Source of the DNA: Candidatus Angelobacter sp. Gp1-AA117 | GTDB lineage: Bacteria; Acidobacteriota; Terriglobia; Terriglobales; Acidobacteriaceae | DNA length: 64,000 nt | Direction of reading: 5' to 3' | Assembly: GCA_003223515.1 (NCBI GenBank) | Contig: QHVI01000050.1 | Span: 47,890 to 111,889, forward strand | Shown here: positions 58,803 through 64,000 of the stretch, piece after piece | How the letters are laid out: each line of letters starts with the position of its first letter | Position numbering within the stretch: the first letter of the stretch is position 1 | The notes under the pieces: model-generated | What the model saw: only the letters and a program-made list of their open reading frames with translations | Databases searched by the model: none | What the model was told of the DNA's origin: nothing | Program-made: the position numbers and the translations under genes

Positions 58803-58853
58803 TGGTTCAAGGCACATTTACCCATTTACCAAATTACCCATTTACCCAATCAG
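58803..58853. repeat. CATTTACCCATTTACC repeat (family D)
   Basis: Near-exact reverse complement of 51599-51650, including the GTTCAAGGCA end. It runs into the last codons region of rsmB (ends 58834). Confidence 0.85.
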
Positions 58854-60282
58854 TCGAGGGGCAGTTCCTTTCCACGATTGCCGCAAAGAATCCATCACAG
58901 GGCTGTACTCCAGGAAACGTTCTCAGGAAATTCCCGCTGACCAGTTGGTCCAGGTTCTTCCATACCAGCACGCCCGAACTTTGCAGCCGCAGGAGTTCTT
59001 CTTTCACCGGCACTATGCGAAACGCAGTATTGTCTTGCAAGACTGCTTCCACGACTCGCTCATCTTCTTCCGCTTCCAGAGAACAGGTGGAATAGACCAG
59101 CCGCCCTCCCGGAAGGACATGCCGGAGAGCGGCATTCAAAATGGCGATCTGCCGCGCCTGCAGATCACTCAGATCTTCCGGTTTCAGCCGCCACTTGATC
59201 TCCGGATTGCGTGCCAATGTGCCAGTTCCTGAGCACGGCACGTCTGCCAGCACACGGTCAAACTCTGCTGCAAAGGGAAGCTGGCGCGCATCTGCGGTGA
59301 TCACATGTACGTTGATTTCAGGAACCATCTGCCGCAGCAGCCGCGCACGATGCGGATGCACGTCGGCGGCATAGATCTCTGCTTCCGGCAAGGCCGTGGC
59401 CAGCGCCCCAGTTTTGCTTCCCGGCGCGGCACAGCAATCCAGAATGCGTTGACCCTGGCCCACCAGCGCAGCCACCAGTTGTGAACCTTCATCCTGAATG
59501 GCAATGCGTCCGTTGCGGAATAGCGGGCTTTTGGTTACATCGCCTGCGGTCACAATACGCGCATTCTTCATCAGCACGCCCGGAGCAAGCTGAATGCCTT
59601 CTGACTTAAGTTGCTCTTCCTCTTCAGCAGAGCCAAGCCGCAGCACCGTGGCGGGGACCTGCTGGTCATAGCGGCGGATCTGTTCAGCCCGTTCATGACC
59701 CAACTCTGCTTCCCATCTCTTTACCAGCCACTCAGGATGCGCATAGTCGGCAGCAATACCTTGGCCTGTAAATCTCAGTCGGTCACGCGCTTTCTCTAAT
59801 TTGCGCATCACTGCATTCACCAGCGTTGCTGCGGAGCGTTTGCGTGACTGCTTCACCAGTTCCACCGTTTCGTTCACGATGGCGTGTCCGGGAGTGCGGC
59901 TCAAAAACGCCACTTGATAGCCGCCCATGCGCAACGCAGTCATCACTTCCAGATCGAGCTTTCTGAATGGAATATTGAGGAACTCAGTAATCGCGGAATC
60001 CAGCAGCGAGCGCCAGCGCAGCACGCCCATGACAATCTCGTTGGCCAGGTTGCGGTCGGCAGCAGTGAGGTCGTCGAGCAGGGAGGAGTGCAACAGCTCA
60101 ATCGCGTAAGCCGACTCGCGCTCCACTCGCAACAGAATGGTGAAGGCCGCCCATCGCGCTGGTGTTACCCCATGCGCTCTCCGGGGGCGATGCGGTAGCC
60201 ATGAATGAACTCCCGCGCGGAAGATGGTTTCTTGCCTTCGAGTTGCACCTGGATTAACTCCAGAGCAGTTCCTGCACTGCAT
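58834..60282 (-). CDS. rsmB: 16S rRNA m5C967 methyltransferase RsmB
   Basis: A RsmB/Sun-type protein: NusB-like N-terminal RNA-binding domain (ARWAAFTILLRVERESAYAIE) and a methyltransferase domain with VPCSGTGTLARNPEIKW and VYSTCSLEAEEDERVVEAVL, holding the two catalytic Cys residues. It methylates C967 of 16S rRNA. Family similarity begins around residue 40, at about 60165, where no ATG, GTG or TTG is in frame; the next upstream start is ATG 60282, overlapping fmt by 118 bases, and downstream ones (TTG 60132, GTG 60126) cut into the domain. The start is therefore unsettled. Same strand as fmt, def and aroC. Confidence 0.88.
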   Translation of the reverse strand: MQCRNCSGVNPGATRRQETIFRAGVHSWLPHRPRRAHGVTPARWAAFTILLRVERESAYAIELLHSSLLDDLTAADRNLANEIVMGVLRWRSLLDSAITEFLNIPFRKLDLEVMTALRMGGYQVAFLSRTPGHAIVNETVELVKQSRKRSAATLVNAVMRKLEKARDRLRFTGQGIAADYAHPEWLVKRWEAELGHERAEQIRRYDQQVPATVLRLGSAEEEEQLKSEGIQLAPGVLMKNARIVTAGDVTKSPLFRNGRIAIQDEGSQLVAALVGQGQRILDCCAAPGSKTGALATALPEAEIYAADVHPHRARLLRQMVPEINVHVITADARQLPFAAEFDRVLADVPCSGTGTLARNPEIKWRLKPEDLSDLQARQIAILNAALRHVLPGGRLVYSTCSLEAEEDERVVEAVLQDNTAFRIVPVKEELLRLQSSGVLVWKNLDQLVSGNFLRTFPGVQPCDGFFAAIVERNCPSTDWVNG

Positions 60283-61097
60283 CCCACGAAAAGCCTCTCG
60301 CCATTAGCTTTCAATTCGCCAGGAGTTAAAGAAAGATTCTCGCTTGCAGGCTGAGCAGAGATGATCTTCAGGTTCTTGCCGCGAAAGTGCGTGTAAGCTC
60401 CCGGCCAGGGCTGAAGACCGCGCAGGCGATTGTGTATCTCTGCCGCAGTGCGCTGAAAATCCACCAGCCCATCTTCTTTCTTGAGAAGGGGCGCGAGCGT
60501 GGCCTGCGAATGGTCCTGCGGGATTGCCGGAATGGTTCCACGTTCCAGCCCGCGCAAGGTTTCCACCAGCAGATCGGCCCCGAGCTGCGCCAGGCGCGGA
60601 GAGAGCGTGACCGCAGTATCTTCCGGCAGAATCGGCATCTCCCGTTTCAGCAGAATGCCGCCGGTATCGAGCCCCTCATCAATGCGCATGGTGGTCACGC
60701 CGGTAACGGTCTCGCCCATGGCAATGGCCCACTGAATAGGAGCCGCGCCGCGATATTTGGGCAGCAGGGAAGCATGAACATTGATGTTGCCTTGCGGCGG
60801 CAATTGCAGCATCCACGCGGGAATGATGCGTCCGTAGCCGACAACAATGATGGCCTCGGGCGCGATCCCGCTGAGCTGCCTTTGGAACTCTTCGTTTTTC
60901 TTGATCTTGTCCGGCTGCACCACCGGCAGGCCCAGCTTCAAGGCTGTCTGCTTCACCGGTGGAGCCGTCAATTCCATGCCCCGGCCCTGGGGACGATCCG
61001 GCTGTGTCACCACCAGCCGCACATCGTATCCGGCTTCCGCTAATTTTTCGAGCGATGGCACAGCGAATTGCGGCGTGCCGCAGAATACCAGCTTCAT
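60165..61097 (-). CDS. fmt: Methionyl-tRNA formyltransferase
   Basis: A 310-aa enzyme that formylates Met-tRNA(fMet). LVFCGTPQFAVPSLEKLAEAG, HASLLPKYRGAAPIQWAI (formyl-THF binding), GETVTGVTTMRIDEGLDTG and the C-terminal LQPWPGAYT region are intact. ATG 61097 overlaps the def stop (ATGA), so translation is coupled with def. Followed by rsmB: the usual bacterial def-fmt-rsmB order. Confidence 0.95.
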   Translation of the reverse strand: MKLVFCGTPQFAVPSLEKLAEAGYDVRLVVTQPDRPQGRGMELTAPPVKQTALKLGLPVVQPDKIKKNEEFQRQLSGIAPEAIIVVGYGRIIPAWMLQLPPQGNINVHASLLPKYRGAAPIQWAIAMGETVTGVTTMRIDEGLDTGGILLKREMPILPEDTAVTLSPRLAQLGADLLVETLRGLERGTIPAIPQDHSQATLAPLLKKEDGLVDFQRTAAEIHNRLRGLQPWPGAYTHFRGKNLKIISAQPASENLSLTPGELKANGERLFVGCSAGTALELIQVQLEGKKPSSAREFIHGYRIAPGERMG

Positions 61098-61606
61098 GCC
61101 CACTGGCCGGCCCGCTGCAGCTTTCTGACCTTTCGCCTGATCATGTCGCGCTTGAGGGCGCTGACGTGGGTGATGAACAGCTTGCCATTGAGGTGATCGG
61201 TCTCGTGAAGGAATGCTCGCGCCAGCAGCCCTTCACCGGTGCTTTCAAACCACTTGCCGCCCAGGTCCTGGGCGCGCACCGTCACCACGTTGGGGCGCGT
61301 TACCTCTTCGCGGAAATCCGGCAGGCTCAGGCAGCCCTCGCTGCTTCTCTGGCGGCCCTCGATCTTGATGATCTCCGGATTGACCAGCACCATTTTGGCT
61401 TCCGGATCTTCCTTGAACGTAATATCAATGACCACGATGCGTTTGCCGATCCCGATCTGCGGCGCGGCCAGACCTACGCCGTGCGCGGCGTACATGGATT
61501 CAAACATGTCATCGGCCAGCTTGCGCAAATCATTATTGAACTCAGTAATGGTCTCTGCCGGTGTCTCCAGTACCGGGTCACCATATTTCACGATTGGATA
61601 GATCAA
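61094..61606 (-). CDS. def: Peptide deformylase
   Basis: A 170-aa metalloenzyme removing the N-formyl group from nascent proteins. Motifs 1-3 are intact: GVGLAAPQIG, EGCLSLP and HETDHLNG. It heads the def-fmt-rsmB group. A longish insertion is absent; normal size. Confidence 0.95.
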   Translation of the reverse strand: MIYPIVKYGDPVLETPAETITEFNNDLRKLADDMFESMYAAHGVGLAAPQIGIGKRIVVIDITFKEDPEAKMVLVNPEIIKIEGRQRSSEGCLSLPDFREEVTRPNVVTVRAQDLGGKWFESTGEGLLARAFLHETDHLNGKLFITHVSALKRDMIRRKVRKLQRAGQWA

Positions 61607-61737
61607 CGTTTGTCCTCTTATGCCTTGTGTAGAGATACTGCGTGTTCCGTTTGAAACTGTGAAATGCCGGCCTGCACCGACATCTGAGAGTGCAACAGGT
61701 TTTGTAAATTATGGCAATTACCAATTATGGCAATCCA

Positions 61738-62922
61738 TTAAAATTCCCGCAGTTGTTTTTTATAGCCTTCGTAATTGCGGAGCGTCTCGGTCATCGAATC
61801 GCCGCCAAACTTTTCCAGCGCACACCTGGCCAGCGCCAGCGCCACCATGGCTTCAGCCGCCACTCCCGCAGCCGGAACCACGCAGACGTCAGAACGCTCG
61901 TAAGCTGCTTTGACCGGCTCGCGTGTTTCAAAATCGACTGAGCCTAACGGACGCCGCAGCGTGGAGATGGGTTTCAGATAGCCGCGCACCAAGATGTCCT
62001 GCCCATTGGAAATGCCGCCCTCAACACCGCCCGCATGATTGGAACTGCGCGTGAACCGGGTGAACGTGCCGGGCGACTCCTGCTGCGCGTAGCCAATCTC
62101 GTCATGCACTGCTGAACCAAAAGAAAAAGCGGATTCGACTCCTGTCCCCACCTCCACGCCTTTCACCGCCTGCAGCGACATCACTGCCTGTGCCAGCAAA
62201 CCATCGAGCCGCTCATCCCATTGCGCGTATGTTCCCAAGCCGGGCGGAACGCCGTGCGCCACCACTTCAAAGACGCCGCCCACGGAATCTCCGGTGCGTA
62301 ACGCCTGGTCCACCTCGGCCTTCATGCGCTCTTCTGCCTGTGGATCAGCGCAGTTCAGTAGCACCTCATTCTTCGCGTGAAGCTGCCGCAGCTTTTCCCA
62401 GGGCACTTCGGCATCGTTCAGCGTGGCCTTGCCCACGGCAATCACGTGGCTCAGGACTTCGATTCCAAGCTCCCGCAGAAACAGCTTGGCCAGCGCTCCC
62501 ATGGCTACGCGTCCGGTAGATTCGCGCGCCGAAGCCCGCTCCAGCACATAACGAGCTTCGTGGAAGTGGTACTTGAGCGCCCCCGCCAGGTCGGCATGAC
62601 CGGGACGCGGTGAAGCTACGCCCTTATGCTTCGCCGGATCGCCTTCTTCTACCGGCAGAATCTCCTGCCAGTTCTTCCAGTCTTTGTTTTCGAGCAGGAT
62701 GGAAATGGGCGCGCCAATGGTCTTTCCGTGCCGGACGCCCGAGAGAATATGCGCCGTATCGCGCTCGATCTTCATGCGTCCGCCGCGGCCGAAACCCTGC
62801 TGGCGCCGCCAGAGTTCGCGGTCTATGAACGCCTGATCCACCTTCAAACCGGCAGGCAGGCCCGAGAGAAAAGCCACCAGGGCCTCTCCATGTGATTCAC
62901 CGGCAGTGAAATAGCGCAGCAT
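61738..62922 (-). CDS. aroC: Chorismate synthase
   Basis: A 394-aa FMN-dependent enzyme turning EPSP into chorismate, the last step of the shikimate pathway. LRYFTAGESHGEALVAFLSG, RRQQGFGRGGRMKIERD, HAGGVEGGISNGQDI and RSDVCVVPAAGVAAEAMVAL are family signatures. Normal length. The 130-base gap to def holds an AATTATGGCAATTACCAATT-like repeat and no gene. Confidence 0.95.
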   Translation of the reverse strand: MLRYFTAGESHGEALVAFLSGLPAGLKVDQAFIDRELWRRQQGFGRGGRMKIERDTAHILSGVRHGKTIGAPISILLENKDWKNWQEILPVEEGDPAKHKGVASPRPGHADLAGALKYHFHEARYVLERASARESTGRVAMGALAKLFLRELGIEVLSHVIAVGKATLNDAEVPWEKLRQLHAKNEVLLNCADPQAEERMKAEVDQALRTGDSVGGVFEVVAHGVPPGLGTYAQWDERLDGLLAQAVMSLQAVKGVEVGTGVESAFSFGSAVHDEIGYAQQESPGTFTRFTRSSNHAGGVEGGISNGQDILVRGYLKPISTLRRPLGSVDFETREPVKAAYERSDVCVVPAAGVAAEAMVALALARCALEKFGGDSMTETLRNYEGYKKQLREF

Positions 62923-62966
62923 CGCGAGGTAATGGGAAACTCTGATTTTATCTGAGGCTGCGGAAA

Positions 62967-62993
62967 AGAAAAAAGGCGGGTGGTGCCCGCCTT
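62967..62993 (-). terminator. Rho-independent terminator upstream of aroC
   Basis: AAGGCGGG (62973-62980) pairs with CCCGCCTT (62986-62993); on the minus strand a T run (62974-62967) follows. It would stop transcription coming from the DUF1059 gene before aroC. Confidence 0.8.
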
Positions 62994-63074
62994 CTAAAGA
63001 GGCAAAAATAAGCTGCTTTGATGCACGCGCTGTAGCGCGTCAGGGTCTGCGTGATAGCTTGCAGTGCAGGTGTT

Positions 63075-63118
63075 CCGATGACCCGATCTTCAGATCACCC
63101 GATCACCCGATGTTCAGG
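63075..63118. repeat. ATCACCCGATCACCCGAT repeat (family G)
   Basis: GATGACCCGATCTTCAGATC and ATCACCCGATCACCCGAT next to the DUF1059 gene's end; related to the ATCGGGTCATCGG units at 24802. Confidence 0.55.
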
Positions 63119-63446
63119 CTGCTTTGTGGATGTGGTTGCGAACGCGGTTGCGCGTTTCGTCGCCGATGTTGGCGAGGTTGTGCTGCTGGCGTCCGTGCTG
63201 CTCAGCGTTGCGCAAGACCTCGTCCGGGCTGTTGCCGCGCGTCTCCCATTTGCATTCGTTGAAGCCCACATCGGCGCAGCGGAAATGGTAGTCATCGCGT
63301 CCGGAGCTCTGGTTGAGGTTGCCGGTCTGCGGGTTGGAGGTGGCTGATGTGCTTCCAAAGTTAGTGCTGGTTGGTGTGCCTTCAGGGTTGGTGGGAGCTG
63401 ATTCATGGCCGGTGCGCGCGCGGTCCGGCTTATTGGTATTCGCCAT
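63114..63446 (-). CDS. DUF1059 protein
   Basis: A 110-aa protein. Residues 1-48 are Asn/Thr/Pro-rich; the rest is a DUF1059-type small domain: YHFRCADVGFNECKWETRGN, SPDEVLRNAEQHGRQQH and ETRNRVRNHIHKA, with Cys pair and His residues that could bind metal. AGGAGGAATCT precedes ATG 63446; the frame is open to 63497. Function unknown. Confidence 0.78.
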   Translation of the reverse strand: MANTNKPDRARTGHESAPTNPEGTPTSTNFGSTSATSNPQTGNLNQSSGRDDYHFRCADVGFNECKWETRGNSPDEVLRNAEQHGRQQHNLANIGDETRNRVRNHIHKAA

Positions 63447-63557
63447 AGATTCCTCCTGAAGAATATTGTGCCGCGAATCCAGAGCTGGATGGGCCACATT
63501 CGAAAGCTGCTGCGGAATGTTGAGGATAGGAAGAATCGTATACTGCTGAATAATCGT

Positions 63558-63586
63558 ATGGCACAGCCGTCGCCGGCTGTGCGGAT
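63558..63586. repeat. REP-like hairpin, family A copy
   Basis: GGCACAGCCG / CGGCTGTGC stem at 63561-63582 just downstream of the small antitoxin-like gene. Confidence 0.75.
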
Positions 63587-63590
63587 TGCA

Positions 63591-63734
63591 CTATTGATTC
63601 CCACGTTCACGCCACTGCTGGCTTTTCTTGCGCAATAATGCGAACGCTTCTTCTCCGTCAATGGGTTTGACCTCGCCGCTCTTTAGCTCGTCATAACGCC
63701 TGTCAAGCATTTCACGCACTTTTTCTAAGTCCAT
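63591..63734 (-). CDS. Small ParD-like antitoxin candidate
   Basis: A 47-aa frame with start ATG 63734: MDLEKVREMLDRRYDELKSG, EVKPIDGEEAFALLRKKSQQ and WRERGNQ. RYDELKSGxVKPIDGEEAFxxLR is the wording of the C-terminal toxin-binding part of ParD-type antitoxins, but the DNA-binding ribbon-helix-helix part is absent. No ParE-like toxin is seen next to it. It may be a relic or a solitary anti-toxin. Confidence 0.6.
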   Translation of the reverse strand: MDLEKVREMLDRRYDELKSGEVKPIDGEEAFALLRKKSQQWRERGNQ

Positions 63735-63794
63735 AATCTTCAACGTAAGGATTATTCCTTCTGCTGTCAATCACGCGGTTTAACTCCTATTGAG

Positions 63795-63836
63795 GTTTAT
63801 CAGTGTAAATCAGTGTCATCTGCCGTGATCCGTCTT
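63795..63836. repeat. ATCAGTGT-type repeat (family F)
   Basis: TTTATCAGTGTAAATCAG followed by TGTCATCTGCCG, as at 44800. Confidence 0.6.
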
Positions 63837-63939
63837 TAAAGAACGGATGTTATCCAGCGAGAGAGGCCAAGGCAGCAGAGATGGTCACCAAAAAGTCACT
63901 GGATGAATTTCACCGAATGGGTGTTACATTGCACTCACG

Positions 63940-64000
63940 ATGAAAGGAAAACGCAAACCCAGCCCCGCCGCCGGTGAATTTCTGTTCGAGATTGATGATG
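63940..64000 (+). CDS. Start of an unidentified gene, cut by window edge
   Basis: ATG 63940 opens a frame of 20 codons to the end of the window (MKGKRKPSPAAGEFLFEIDD). Too little is visible to name it, and no convincing ribosome site precedes it. Confidence 0.35.
   Translation, partial: MKGKRKPSPAAGEFLFEIDD

Overview
The window looks like a chromosomal segment of an Acidobacteriota bacterium (Terriglobia/Koribacter-like). This is an inference from content: ASPIC/UnbV repeat proteins, multiheme cytochrome plus Ccm genes, DUF2934 and DUF1059 proteins, glycine-zipper proteins, fused MFS/spermidine-synthase-like proteins, moderately high GC, and intergenic regions full of short dispersed repeats. 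No rRNA, tRNA, prophage, IS element or CRISPR array was seen.

Layout. 1-12986: end of an ASPIC/UnbV protein, an amidase, a pentaheme cytochrome with TPRs, divergent from it a beta-barrel-like envelope protein (with an in-frame TGA) and a TlpA-like thioredoxin, then a phosphatase/phosphodiesterase, a PMT-type glycosyltransferase and a cNMP-binding flavoprotein. 13164-22411: two paralogous lipoproteins, two glycine-zipper paralogues, two receiver-only response regulators, a SET-domain protein, a cytochrome c maturation operon (ccmF-ccmH-ccmI-like) and a DUF2934 protein. 22693-30019: spermidine-synthase-like membrane protein, a serine hydrolase-DUF1343 fusion, an exported peroxiredoxin with TGA at the peroxidatic-cysteine position, an MFS transporter and a short MscS channel. 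30388-44712: six consecutive same-strand genes encoding large paralogous proteins of unknown function, closed by a strong terminator. 44884-64000: mainly core genes (trpD, sucCD, ndk, purA, ffh, rsmB, fmt, def, aroC) with an HDAC-family protein, a dockerin-like/secreted protein pair, an ornithine-cyclodeaminase-family gene and small genes.

Two points stand out. First, two genes (5600-6685 and 27586-28161) are open across a TGA at a position where a cysteine would be expected, each with a hairpin just downstream: candidate selenoproteins, one of a known type (peroxiredoxin) and one possibly new (an envelope barrel next to a thioredoxin). No selA/B/C/D gene is in the window, so this needs the rest of the genome. 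Second, the six-gene cluster shares an N-terminal module with a D/E-x-P-x(n)-F/Y-Y-x-P signature and C-terminal beta repeats, has no signal peptides, and one member carries an OmpA-like segment between low-complexity linkers. I do not recognise it as a described system.

Intergenic DNA contains at least six families of dispersed short repeats (REP-like hairpins, double-hairpin elements, GGTAAATG-type, CGCAAAGGACG-type, CTTCTAG and ATCAGTGT-type), several present in near-identical copies tens of kilobases apart.
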